In this document: piece by piece, positions 31,891 through 40,104 of the stretch
Layout of the letters: each line of letters begins with the position of its first letter
How positions within the stretch are numbered: position 1 is the stretch's first letter
Assembly (NCBI RefSeq): GCF_021390575.1
Contig: NZ_JAJEJQ010000001.1
Span: 2,332,501-2,396,500 of the forward strand
DNA: 64,000 nucleotides
From: Paraburkholderia adhaesiva
GTDB taxonomy: Bacteria > Pseudomonadota > Gammaproteobacteria > Burkholderiales > Burkholderiaceae
Direction of reading: 5' to 3'
Translations under genes and position numbers: made by a program
Notes under the pieces: model-generated
Database searches by the model: none
What the model was told of the DNA's origin: nothing
What the model saw: only the letters and a program-made list of their open reading frames with translations

Positions 31891-33104
31891 GCAACGCGCA
31901 TCAAACCGGCAATCGTGTGATCCAGGCGTTCTCGATGCCCGGCGGCATCCGCCTGACCTCGCTGCCGCCGCTCGCCCTCTACGTGCATTTCCCGTGGTGC
32001 GTGCGCAAGTGCCCGTACTGCGACTTCAACTCGCATGAGTGGAAAGGCGAGCGCTTTCCCGAAGACGATTACCTCGATGCACTGCGTGCCGACCTCGAGC
32101 AGGCGCTGCCGCTCGTCTGGGGCCGCCAGGTGCATACGGTGTTCATCGGTGGAGGGACGCCGAGCCTGCTGTCCGCGGCCGGACTCGACCGGCTGCTCTC
32201 GGACGTGCGTGCACTGCTGCCGCTCGACGCCGACGCCGAAATCACGCTCGAGGCAAACCCAGGCACATTCGAAGCAGCGAAGTTCGCGCAGTTTCGCGCG
32301 AGCGGCGTGAACCGGCTGTCGGTGGGCATCCAGAGCTTCAACGAGGGACACCTCAAGGCGCTCGGACGGATTCACGATGCGGCGCAAGCGCGCGACGCCG
32401 TCGAAGTGGCGGCGATGCACTTCGACAACTTCAATCTCGACCTCATGTTCGCGCTGCCGCAGCAGACGCTCGCGGAATGCCGCGCCGACATCGAGACCGC
32501 GTTGTCGTTCGCGCCACCGCATCTGTCGCTCTATCACTTGACGCTCGAGCCGAACACGCTGTTTGCGAAGTTTCCGCCACCGCTGCCCGACGACGACCAG
32601 TCCGCCGACATGCAGGACTGGATCCACGCGCGCACGGCCGAAGCGGGTTATCAGCACTACGAGGTGTCCGCCTACGCCAAGCCGGGCCGGCAGAGCCGCC
32701 ACAACCTCAACTACTGGCGTTTTGGCGACTACCTCGGCATTGGCGCGGGCGCCCACACGAAGCTGTCGTTCCCGAACCGCATCGTGCGCCAGGCGCGCTA
32801 CAAGCATCCTGCGACGTTCATCGAACAGGCGCGCGCGGGCTCGCCGGTGCAGGAAGAGCGCGAGGTCGGTCCGCGAGATCTGCCGTTCGAGTTCATGCTG
32901 AACACGCTGCGGCTCGTCGAAGGTTTTCCGGTGCATAGCTTCATCGAACGCACGGGGATGTCCATGACTTCGATAGAACCTGCGCTTCAGGAGGCCGAGC
33001 GACGCGGGCTTATCACGCGCGACTTCGAGAACATCGCGCCGACCGAACTCGGCCAGCGCTTCTTGAACGATCTGCAGGGGCTGTTTCTCAAAGACGCGGA
33101 GTGA
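31887..33104 (+). CDS. hemW: Heme chaperone HemW
   Basis: Radical-SAM protein of 405 residues, a heme-binding chaperone formerly annotated as an oxygen-independent coproporphyrinogen oxidase-like protein. The cluster motif is C38-x3-C42-x2-C45 (PWCVRKCPYC), the HemW form. The GGGTPSLL SAM motif follows, and the C-terminal HemN domain is present. The GTG at 31887 is supported by AAGGAGG at 31876-31882; an ATG at 31935 is possible. It is the third gene of the coupled rph-rdgB-hemW unit. Confidence 0.92.
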   Translation: MSNAHQTGNRVIQAFSMPGGIRLTSLPPLALYVHFPWCVRKCPYCDFNSHEWKGERFPEDDYLDALRADLEQALPLVWGRQVHTVFIGGGTPSLLSAAGLDRLLSDVRALLPLDADAEITLEANPGTFEAAKFAQFRASGVNRLSVGIQSFNEGHLKALGRIHDAAQARDAVEVAAMHFDNFNLDLMFALPQQTLAECRADIETALSFAPPHLSLYHLTLEPNTLFAKFPPPLPDDDQSADMQDWIHARTAEAGYQHYEVSAYAKPGRQSRHNLNYWRFGDYLGIGAGAHTKLSFPNRIVRQARYKHPATFIEQARAGSPVQEEREVGPRDLPFEFMLNTLRLVEGFPVHSFIERTGMSMTSIEPALQEAERRGLITRDFENIAPTELGQRFLNDLQGLFLKDAE

Positions 33105-33158
33105 GTCGGCAGGCGTAGTGCCGACGATTGGCCCTTTTGGGTTACAATGCGCCGCTCC

Positions 33159-33248
33159 GGAGGTGTGGCAGAGTGGTTGAATGCACCGGTCTTGAAAACC
33201 GGCGAAGGGGTAACCCTTCCGTGAGTTCGAATCTCACCGCCTCCGCCA
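33159..33248 (+). tRNA. tRNA-Ser(TGA)
   Basis: A 90-base class II tRNA with a long variable arm (GAAGGGGTAACCCTTCC). Anticodon stem CCGGT/ACCGG with loop CTTGAAA; CCA is encoded. A TACAAT -10 box lies at 33143-33148. Confidence 0.95.
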
Positions 33249-33263
33249 GAAAAGACCGATAGA

Positions 33264-33302
33264 ACCCCGCAAGCTCAATGGCTTGCGGGGTTTTTGTTTT
33301 TT
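33264..33302 (+). terminator. Terminator after tRNA-Ser(TGA)
   Basis: ACCCCGCAAGC/GCTTGCGGGGT stem with a 6-base loop, followed by TTTTTGTTTTTT. Confidence 0.9.
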
Positions 33303-33410
33303 CCGGCCCATTATGATTAGCCCATCATCGAGCGAATAGTCGATACCGCCCGAGGCCGTTGCTATTATCAAGAATCCGTTTATGTTGGCCGCGCAAGGCG
33401 AGGGTCACCA

Positions 33411-33632
33411 CTGGACAGACAGAAACCACTTTCGCGTACACCTACTGCCGCGGCGAGGGTCGCCAAGTTCTTTGCATATCGCGAAGCCTTGACGAAGCTG
33501 ACAGAGGCGACAGACGAAACCGCGGCAAGGCTGAAGGCTGACGGCTTCCACATGAGGAACGTGGTATTCGTGTCTGGTAGCGAGCTTTCGCTTCCCGGTT
33601 ACGAGGATGAGGGAAGTTTGCCGGGGCATTAG
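33411..33632 (+). pseudogene. Start-less ORF, possible gene remnant
   Basis: A frame open from 33321 to the TAG at 33630-33632 reads well from about 33411: LDRQKPLSRTPTAAARVAKF, then AYREALTKLTEATDETAARL and KADGFHMRNVVFVSG. Composition looks like a real protein, but there is no in-frame ATG, GTG or TTG with a ribosome site; a CTG at 33411 after GAGGGTCACC is the only candidate. It lies directly behind tRNA-Ser, a usual integration spot, so it may be the end of a decayed accessory gene. No family recognised. Confidence 0.35.
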
Positions 33633-33689
33633 AGGCGGCCCTAGTCGCCGAGGCGTGCCCCGCACCTGGTGACGACTCCAGGTCGGAAT

Positions 33690-33839
33690 TCAGGATGCGG
33701 GGCTCTGCACGCTGGAGACTGCTTCCTCGATGTCCGACGCTAGGGCGGCTATGGCGTGTCGGTGAACGGGGCTGCCTTTGAGCGAAAAGAGGAAGCTCGC
33801 CAGATTCGCCCCTTGCGATTGACGGCTCCATTTGCGCAT
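33690..33839 (-). CDS. Small coupled ORF, 49 aa
   Basis: Its ATG at 33839 overlaps the TAA of the upstream membrane gene (TAATG), a classic stop-start coupling. The product begins MRKWSRQSQGANLASFLFSL and ends with an acidic segment (ALASDIEEAVSSVQ). It has no membrane helix strong enough to call. The coupling and sensible composition are the evidence; no homolog is known to me. Confidence 0.45.
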   Translation of the reverse strand: MRKWSRQSQGANLASFLFSLKGSPVHRHAIAALASDIEEAVSSVQSPAS

Positions 33840-34243
33840 TAGCGTCGCCGCACAAGCCAAATGCCAGAGAGCCCCGTAACTGCTATCGCCACGAAACCCG
33901 GCGCTGCGTGAAACATTGACATCGATAGGTCTATGCCCTGAGTCGAGAACATATCAACCATCGTCGGCGAAAGCAGGATCGATACCCAAGTGAGCACCGT
34001 GAATACAGCAATTGCAGTCACCGTGATCAATACAATGCCCACGCTTCGGGCTCGAGGACGAAACGTACCGGCAAACGCACCCACGACAAGCAGTACGGCT
34101 GAAAACACGAACGCCGCGCAGCTCACTGCGTACAACGCTGCCGGATGGCCGACATCAATGAAAGCCGCCATCTGCGCAACGGTCAGGCATAAGCCCGCAA
34201 GCACGAACAGCATGATCGCGACTACGTTGCGTACCGTGCTCAT
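33839..34243 (-). CDS. Four-helix membrane protein, 134 aa
   Basis: Begins MSTVRNVVAIMLFVLAGLCL and has four hydrophobic segments at about residues 6-28, 36-60, 68-92 and 110-130, ending in the basic VRRR. The short loops suggest a compact inner-membrane protein. Its ATG overlaps the stop of the gene upstream (ATGA, 34240-34243), so it is the second member of a coupled pair or triple. No known family recognised. Confidence 0.75.
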   Translation of the reverse strand: MSTVRNVVAIMLFVLAGLCLTVAQMAAFIDVGHPAALYAVSCAAFVFSAVLLVVGAFAGTFRPRARSVGIVLITVTAIAVFTVLTWVSILLSPTMVDMFSTQGIDLSMSMFHAAPGFVAIAVTGLSGIWLVRRR

Positions 34244-34635
34244 ATACTCGGCCCGTGAAAATAGTCAGTCGCGGGCCGACGATACAGCAGGTAGGCGATC
34301 AACGCGGCAAGCAGGATGCCAGGCACAATCATGGCGTACATCCCCGGCTTCGAGATAATCAGCGACAGGATGAGTCCGAGCACTAAAATCACCACATAGG
34401 CGGTGCGTGCCCACGCGCGCCGCTTGAGGATCGCAATTCCCAGCACGAAGTAAATGGCGTTGGTAACGATCCCGATAGCGATTGTCGCCCGCGCAGGTAA
34501 CCGGGTGATGCCGCTGGATAGAAGATCCATGGATGCTGAATTGTTTAGCGTGTGCAACGCGTTGAGCACTGACAGCAGACTCATGACGATAGACAACCAC
34601 GCGAAGATGGTCAGTGAAATTGGTCTTTTATTCAT
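34240..34635 (-). CDS. Four-helix membrane protein, 131 aa
   Basis: First gene of the coupled set. Starts MNKRPISLTIFAWLSIVMSL and has four predicted membrane helices with a KRRAWART segment between helices 2 and 3. The size and layout resemble small uncharacterised inner-membrane proteins of the DoxX-like or DUF2127-like size class, but no diagnostic motif is visible. GATATCC upstream is a poor ribosome site. Function unknown. Confidence 0.75.
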   Translation of the reverse strand: MNKRPISLTIFAWLSIVMSLLSVLNALHTLNNSASMDLLSSGITRLPARATIAIGIVTNAIYFVLGIAILKRRAWARTAYVVILVLGLILSLIISKPGMYAMIVPGILLAALIAYLLYRRPATDYFHGPSI

Positions 34636-35579
34636 TTGGGGATATCCAGGTAGGCAAGATATTGTGAAACGTCTCTAACGGGCGTTTCAGACGGATTTCA
34701 GCGAGAGGCGAGGAACCACCATGGCGAGCCATCCTGCCAACGATGTCGAGCAAGATTGGTGGCACGCCGCATAGCCTCATCTTCATCCGCATTTCCGATC
34801 ATGCCTGACCTGGCGGGCAACCCGTCCTGAAAATCTTGGGATCAGAAGCAGATCTTTCTCGACAGTATTGCTGTACGAAGTGAAGAAATCGAGTGATCTA
34901 TCGGTAAATTTTAATTACTCAGGATATCAAACCAATTATCTGATTTTAACCTCCTCTATTTTTGCATCGACGACGCTTGTCCGACCGGTGACTTCTGATT
35001 CATTTCACAAGCACTCGTTTGCCAATCCAGCGCCACCGAACAGAAACGAAACCGCGATAACCACGACAGCCTTCTGCACACGCCGCCTGATATCAAACCA
35101 ACAAAATCCCAAACAAAAAAATGTATATGACCCGGCTTATCGTCACTATCGGCATATCGCGCGCAGACTTTAGGGGTTGTGCAGCCTTATTCGGACGATG
35201 TTGACTTCATCGACCCGGCGGCGGTCTGAATGCATCCATTGCGGTTAGCGCGAACACGCCGCCAAACCGCTATCGGCACGGAATTCGTTGCCAGATCAAA
35301 CAGATGTTGCAACGCCAAAACCACACGAGTTGTTGCGAAACCAAAAGCAATACGCATGCTTCCCGGCAGTTAATTCGGGAAATTGATGTGCCAGAACAAG
35401 GCTTTTCCGTCGAAGGGAATGGGCAGGCAAATGCCATACTGCGTATCGTGAGAAAATCGCGGCGCTTCGAAGTCGGCCTCGACATCACGCGGAATACCGC
35501 AACCTCAACATCACGCAGACAAGGCCGGAACGCGGGAAGCGCCACTGTCCGACCCGAAAGATAAAAACCAGGAAACCGC
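34636..35579. other. Long AT-richer non-coding stretch
   Basis: About 940 bases with base composition well below the surrounding genes (for example GATTTTAACCTCCTCTATTTTTG near 34940). ORFs inside (34868-35173 and 35304-35564) lack ribosome sites and have unlikely composition. It may be decayed or recently gained DNA between tRNA-Ser and the J-domain gene. Confidence 0.5.
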
Positions 35580-36527
35580 TTGAGCTTCGACGAATACTAC
35601 AGGCGACTGAAACTGCCGTGCACTGCAACATCGGCGGAGGTCAAACGCGCGTACCGGCGACTGAGAGCGAAGTACCACCCCGATCGCAACAAGGGGCGCG
35701 AAGCGGCAGTCGAGCCGGTATTCAAGCTCATTCAGGAAGCGTTCGAGATTCTCACCGGCAAGCGCGACGCCTCATCGGCAACCCCGACGCCCGAACCGAA
35801 CGGGCATCGCAGCGAATCTCCCTCCCCGCGCGAAACTCGCAGGTCGCCACCGATGCGTGGCTCGAACTGTCTGGTCGAACTCTTCGTGCCGCTCGAAGTC
35901 GCCATCGACGGTGGCGGCGTCGAAGCGAGCTACCCGGTGAAGGGACCGTGTCATCCATGCGAGAGAGAGAAAGGTGGCTTGCAGTGCGCCCGATGTCTCG
36001 GCACGGGCATCAGAACCTGGCGCAAGTCTGAAATCGTACCGATTCCGCGGGGCGCGTGGGACGGCCAGCGTCTTGTGGTCGAAGGCGGCGGTCACCCCGG
36101 GGTAAATGGCGGCCCATCGGGCGACGCGATTTTCTCGGTCGCCATTGTCTGCGGCTCGGGCTTCAGTCGAAGCGGACTCGATCTCACCTGCGAGATCGAG
36201 GTCGACTTCGTGACTGCCACGCTTGGTGGCAGCGTCGAAGTGAAAATCCTGGGACGCATGCAGGAACTAACGATCCCGCCGAACGCGCACTCGGGCACCG
36301 CAATCCGTTTGCCCGGGCTTGGGCTTGCGGACCGTCACGGCTCGCGCGGCGACCTTACGCTGCAACTGGTGCTCACGATACCGGCAGCCGCCGCGCATCT
36401 GACCGACACCGAGCGGCAACGACTGCGCGAGATGTTCGCAGATGCACAGCGTCGAGCGATGGAGGCCACGCCTGCGCACCTGCAAGACAATTTCCGGCCA
36501 CAGACCTTTCGCGTCGGCCGGCAATGA
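35580..36527 (+). CDS. DnaJ-like co-chaperone with a single zinc module
   Basis: A 315-residue J-domain protein expected to stimulate a DnaK ATPase. Residues 5-65 form the J-domain with HPD at 33-35. There is no G/F-rich linker; a short Pro/Ser stretch instead. One zinc module only is seen (C124-x2-C127 and C136-x2-C139) where canonical DnaJ has two modules of four Cys. The C-terminal substrate-binding beta domain follows (IPRGAWDGQRL, PSGDAIFSVAIV, GGSVEVKIL, RLPGLG). The start is TTG at 35580 after AGGAAA. It is not the housekeeping dnaJ, which sits next to dnaK. Confidence 0.8.
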   Translation: MSFDEYYRRLKLPCTATSAEVKRAYRRLRAKYHPDRNKGREAAVEPVFKLIQEAFEILTGKRDASSATPTPEPNGHRSESPSPRETRRSPPMRGSNCLVELFVPLEVAIDGGGVEASYPVKGPCHPCEREKGGLQCARCLGTGIRTWRKSEIVPIPRGAWDGQRLVVEGGGHPGVNGGPSGDAIFSVAIVCGSGFSRSGLDLTCEIEVDFVTATLGGSVEVKILGRMQELTIPPNAHSGTAIRLPGLGLADRHGSRGDLTLQLVLTIPAAAAHLTDTERQRLREMFADAQRRAMEATPAHLQDNFRPQTFRVGRQ

Positions 36528-36707
36528 CCGGGTGAACGCCGGGCAGGCACCCGGCAGCCGGCGTCATACCCACGCATGCGCTAACGATGAGCCAGTCAGG
36601 AGCGCAAACGCAACAATCCGGGCAAGACGGCTAGTCGCCAAGCTCAGAGAGTAGGTACAAACCCTGATATTGCGATAGAATCTCCCCCGTTCAGGGGAAT
36701 CGTCACC

Positions 36708-36923
36708 ATGCCGCACCGCTACCAACTTCTTGAAAAATTTGCGTTTTCGCTCGTAGTTCTGTCTGCCGTCATGTGTAGCAGCTACATCGCCTGGGAAAGC
36801 TCGCCCGATCTTCGCCTGGATGTTCAGCAAGGCAAGGAACTGGTCCTGAAGAGCGGCGAGTTCACGTACGACGCCTGCGCAACCAACTCGGGCGATTCCT
36901 GCTCGCAATTCGCGCTCGAGTAA
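36708..36923 (+). CDS. Small membrane-anchored protein, 71 aa
   Basis: ATG 36708 is preceded by GGGGAA, and a TAGAAT box lies near 36676. The product has one hydrophobic helix (residues about 9-29, FAFSLVVLSAVMCSSYIAW) and a polar tail with two Cys (YDACATNSGDSCSQF) that could form a periplasmic disulfide. Function unknown. Confidence 0.6.
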   Translation: MPHRYQLLEKFAFSLVVLSAVMCSSYIAWESSPDLRLDVQQGKELVLKSGEFTYDACATNSGDSCSQFALE

Positions 36924-37048
36924 GCCTGCCGGTTTCCTCGCGTGTTCCGCGCCGCCGGTTTGTCGCCCGGCGCAGGGGCACTGCGGATTGCATCCCGCAG
37001 CGTATCGACTAAGCTCGAATCTGGACTCGCCTCCGAGCTTGCTCGACG

Positions 37049-37561
37049 ATGATCCGTAGCATCCGTCCGCCCCGCGGCCCCGCCGCATTGTGCGCCCTCG
37101 CACTGCGGCGCGTCGGGCCCGTTTTGCTCCTGCTAATCGCAAACGCCTGCACGATCACGCCGCCGCCTCGTCCGGTTGCCACTGTTCCCCCCGCAGCCAT
37201 CAACAGCTATACGCTCGACCAGTATCGCGAAGCGGTCGCTCGGCGCATCCTCGAACGCAATCCGTCCTATGTCCTGCACGGCACGCCGCAGCCAATGCTG
37301 CGCTCGCTCGTGGTCGTGTCGTTTGTAGTCGACCGCGACGGTCAGATCGTGAAATCGTCCGTCTATCGCTCCAACGGCGACAACGATTCCGAAGCCACCG
37401 CGCTCTCAACACTGCGCCGCGCAGCGCCGCTGCCTGCGCCGCCCGCGCGGCTCGTCGATGGGCGCGGACAGCTTGAACTGTTCGAGGACTGGCTCTTCAA
37501 CGACGACGGCAAATTCCAGTTGCGCACGCTAGCATCGCCACAGGCCCAGAATTACGACTGA
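37049..37561 (+). CDS. Lipoprotein with TonB C-terminal-like domain
   Basis: A 170-residue predicted lipoprotein: basic start, hydrophobic core LLLLI and a lipobox ending at C34 (IANAC). The mature part resembles a TonB C-terminal domain: a repeated R-R-I-L-E-R-N-P-x-Y segment, then VVVSFVVDRDGQIVKSSVYRSNGD and a later ALSTLRRAAPLPAPP, the usual V-x-x-S-G-x-x-x-L-D-x-A-A-L-x-A-x-x pattern in altered form. TonB proteins are not lipoproteins, so it is more likely a periplasmic or outer-membrane relative. No exbB or exbD nearby. Confidence 0.7.
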   Translation: MIRSIRPPRGPAALCALALRRVGPVLLLLIANACTITPPPRPVATVPPAAINSYTLDQYREAVARRILERNPSYVLHGTPQPMLRSLVVVSFVVDRDGQIVKSSVYRSNGDNDSEATALSTLRRAAPLPAPPARLVDGRGQLELFEDWLFNDDGKFQLRTLASPQAQNYD

Positions 37562-37949
37562 GCCACGGCTGACGCACCGGACAATCCGTATCACCCCGCC
37601 CGTGCGACGCCTTGCTGCATTCGCAGCACGGTCGTTATAATTTTTTGATATCCCCTGGCCGGCCCCGCCCGGCTTCGTTCGTCGACGCGCGCCACCCGCC
37701 TCGCCTCGACGGACATCGGCTGCACATGCGCCCACCCTGGCGCCGGTGCGCCGTTCTGATCGCGAGCGCATAACCCGGCTCGCGCGCTGCATGCTGACGA
37801 ATCGTTGCAGATCACCGATAACGATCGGCCAATGACCGGCAACGTGCGCCGGGACGTCCCGTCCCAGGCTGCCGGCCTGATGCCACTTAGAAAGAACCGT
37901 ACGCCGCCCCATGGCGACGTCGCGCGTCACAACGACTGGAGACCCTACG
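37562..37949 (+). promoter_or_regulatory. Upstream region of the MHS transporter
   Basis: About 390 bases without a gene. TATAAT at 37636-37641 with a weak TTGCTG 18 bases upstream is a candidate promoter, which would give a leader of nearly 300 bases. I saw no riboswitch motif in that leader. Confidence 0.35.
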
Positions 37950-39266
37950 ATGTCCACCTCACCGATTTCGCCCGTGCGCGCCGACCAATCGGACGCATCG
38001 CGACAGCAAAGTACCTCGCGAGTGATCTTCGCGAGCTTTATCGGCACGGCGATCGAGTTCTATGACTTTTATGTGTACGCAACGGCCGCCGCACTCGTGA
38101 TCGGGCCGGTGTTTTTCCCGCGCGGTTCGGCGACCGCGCAGGCGCTGGCAGCGTTCGTCACATTCGGCATCGCATTCATTGCGCGGCCGATCGGCTCGTT
38201 CGTGTTTGGCCATTTCGGCGACCGCATTGGCCGCAAGTCGACGCTCGTCGCCTCGCTGCTCGTCATGGGCCTCTCCACGACGTTGATCGGCTTCGTGCCC
38301 GGCTACGACGCGATCGGCAGCGTTGCACCTGTCCTGCTGTGCATTTTGCGTTTCGGACAAGGCATCGGTCTCGGCGGCGAATGGGGCGGCGCAGCACTGC
38401 TCGCCACCGAATACGCGCCGCAAGGCAAGCGCGGCTGGTTCGGCATGTTCCCGCAACTTGGGCCATCGGTGGGTTTTCTCGCCTCGAACGGGCTCTTCTT
38501 CGGACTTGCCTCGACGCTCTCGGATCAGCAATTCCGCGACTGGGGCTGGCGCGTTCCGTTCATCGTCTCGGCGGTGCTGGTCGCGATCGGCCTCTATGTG
38601 CGTCTGAAGATCGCCGAAACCCCGGCGTTCAAGGCCGCGGTCGAACGCGAAGAACGCGTGCGCGTCCCGGTCGCCACGCTGCTCTCGCAGCACTGGTGGC
38701 CGACGCTGCAAGGCGCACTGGCGATGGTCGTCTGCTACACGCTCTTCTACAACGCGACGGTGTTCTCGCTCTCGCACGGCGTAACGGCGCTGCACATCCC
38801 GCGTCCGAGCTTCCTCGGCATGCTCTGCATCGCGGTCGTGTTCATGGGCCTCGCGACGCCGCTTTCCGCGTGGGCGAGCGACCGCTTCGGCCGCAAGCCG
38901 GTGCTGATCGTCGGCTGTATCGCTGCGATCCTCTCGGGCTTCACGATGGAACCGCTGCTCGGTAGCGGCTCACTGCCGCTCGTGCTGCTGTTCCTCGTGA
39001 TCCAGCTGTTCCTGATGGGCGCCACGTTCGCGCCGATGGGAGCGCTGTTGCCGGAACTCTTCCCGACCAGTGTTCGCTACACCGGCGCGGGCGTCGCGTA
39101 TAACCTGGGCGGCATTCTCGGCGCTTCGGTGGCGCCGTATATTGCCCAGGTGCTCGCCGCGCGCGGCGGGCTCTCGTGGGTTGGCGCTTACGTTTCCATT
39201 GCGGCCGCCGTGAGCCTGTTCGGCGTCCTGACCATGCGCGAAACGCGTCACCGCTCGCTGATGTAA
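37950..39266 (+). CDS. MFS transporter, metabolite:H+ symporter type
   Basis: A 438-residue, 12-helix inner-membrane symporter. The opening ASFIGTAIEFYDFYVYATAAALV and the loop 2-3 motif GHFGDRIGRKSTL identify the MHS branch that includes KgtP, ProP and ShiA. The second half repeats the loop motif as WASDRFGRKPVL. Substrates in this family are dicarboxylates, shikimate, betaine and similar; which one cannot be told. The ATG at 37950 follows TGGAGA; an earlier start at 37911 is possible. It is a single-gene unit with its own terminator. Confidence 0.9.
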   Translation: MSTSPISPVRADQSDASRQQSTSRVIFASFIGTAIEFYDFYVYATAAALVIGPVFFPRGSATAQALAAFVTFGIAFIARPIGSFVFGHFGDRIGRKSTLVASLLVMGLSTTLIGFVPGYDAIGSVAPVLLCILRFGQGIGLGGEWGGAALLATEYAPQGKRGWFGMFPQLGPSVGFLASNGLFFGLASTLSDQQFRDWGWRVPFIVSAVLVAIGLYVRLKIAETPAFKAAVEREERVRVPVATLLSQHWWPTLQGALAMVVCYTLFYNATVFSLSHGVTALHIPRPSFLGMLCIAVVFMGLATPLSAWASDRFGRKPVLIVGCIAAILSGFTMEPLLGSGSLPLVLLFLVIQLFLMGATFAPMGALLPELFPTSVRYTGAGVAYNLGGILGASVAPYIAQVLAARGGLSWVGAYVSIAAAVSLFGVLTMRETRHRSLM

Positions 39267-39287
39267 TACAAAACGCCCTCATAAGCG

Positions 39288-39328
39288 CAAAAAAGCGGAG
39301 CCCGTCTGACGGGCTCCGCTTTTTTTTG
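39288..39328 (+). terminator. Terminator after the MHS transporter
   Basis: AAGCGGAGCCCGT-ctg-ACGGGCTCCGCTT with A and T flanks; very strong. Confidence 0.92.
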
Positions 39329-39436
39329 TCTGCGCTTTTTTGTCCGTTTTGACCTTGCCCAGTGCGTGGCTATACTCGGAACAACAGGTCAGTCATTCCA
39401 GCTAGCCAACCCTGCTCTACCCGCTCCTGGGAGCCG

Positions 39437-39622
39437 ATGATGATGAACATTCATCTGAGCAACGCAGACATTGTCCTGATGATGGCGCTCGCCTTGGGCA
39501 TTTCGCTCGTGCTGGCTTTCCGGTTGCGCACCACGAGCTGGCGCGCCGTGATAGTCGAGGCGATTGCGGCGAATGCCGCGGCAATCGCCGCCGTCGTCGC
39601 GATAGAAATGCTGCTCGCCTGA
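39437..39622 (+). CDS. Small membrane protein, 61 aa
   Basis: Starts at one of three consecutive ATGs (39437, 39440, 39443) behind GGGAG. The product has two hydrophobic helices: IVLMMALALGISLVLAF, and a C-terminal AIAANAAAIAAVVAIEMLL. It has no other features. Function unknown; it could be a small inner-membrane regulator, but nothing in the sequence shows this. Confidence 0.6.
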   Translation: MMMNIHLSNADIVLMMALALGISLVLAFRLRTTSWRAVIVEAIAANAAAIAAVVAIEMLLA

Positions 39623-39674
39623 GCGGCATCCCCATCGCAGCGTTCACACCGCATTCTCCCTCCCGAACCGCCGA

Positions 39675-39800
39675 TCAATAGTAGCCACGATCGTGATGGT
39701 AGCCGCCACCGTAGTAGCCTCCCGGCGGCAATACAATGCACCCGCTCAGCGACGCCGCGAGCAATGCACCTGCAATGAGGGTAAGCGTCAGTCGTTTCAC
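39675..39800 (-). CDS. Small Gly/Tyr-rich lipoprotein, 41 aa
   Basis: A GTG at 39800 behind GGGAGAATGAA opens MKRLTLTLIAGALLAASLSG followed by CIVLPP. The lipobox LSGC is clear. The tail is Gly/Tyr/His-rich (GGYYGGGYHHDRGYY). Tiny lipoproteins with such tails are frequent in Burkholderiales. The product is presumably an envelope protein; function unknown. Confidence 0.65.
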   Translation of the reverse strand: MKRLTLTLIAGALLAASLSGCIVLPPGGYYGGGYHHDRGYY

Positions 39801-40104
39801 TTCATTCTCCCGTCGAGTCAATGTCTGTAGTCCGGCCGTTTAGTGAGTGGCCTTTGGACGGTTTCGATTGGACACGACAGTGCGCTCGCCAGGCGTTGCA
39901 ATTTGTAAGCGGCCGTGTGGAACCTGTTACAGCCGAAGCGGCGCGGCCCGCTGCGGTGCCCCGCGCGGAAGATTCGCCAATTCGCGGCGACACTTTTAAC
40001 AAATCGGTAAACGGAAATTTGCGCGCGAGGCGGCACGGCGAGACGTGCCGCTGCACAGCGTGGCCTCGTGCACTTGCCCGAGGCCACGTCAGACCAAGAG
40101 GCGC
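39801..40104. other. Region between the small lipoprotein gene and waaC
   Basis: About 300 bases. Frames on both strands are open for short stretches but have no ribosome site. It should hold the lipoprotein promoter. No hairpin noted after waaC. Confidence 0.35.

Noticed and set aside
33442..33855. 137-aa minus-strand ORF opposite the start-less ORF
   Set aside because: Shadow of better frames on both strands; overlaps the TAATG-coupled small gene in another frame.
34868..35173. 101-aa ORF in the AT-richer stretch
   Set aside because: Composition looks random for its base content, and no start signal is seen.
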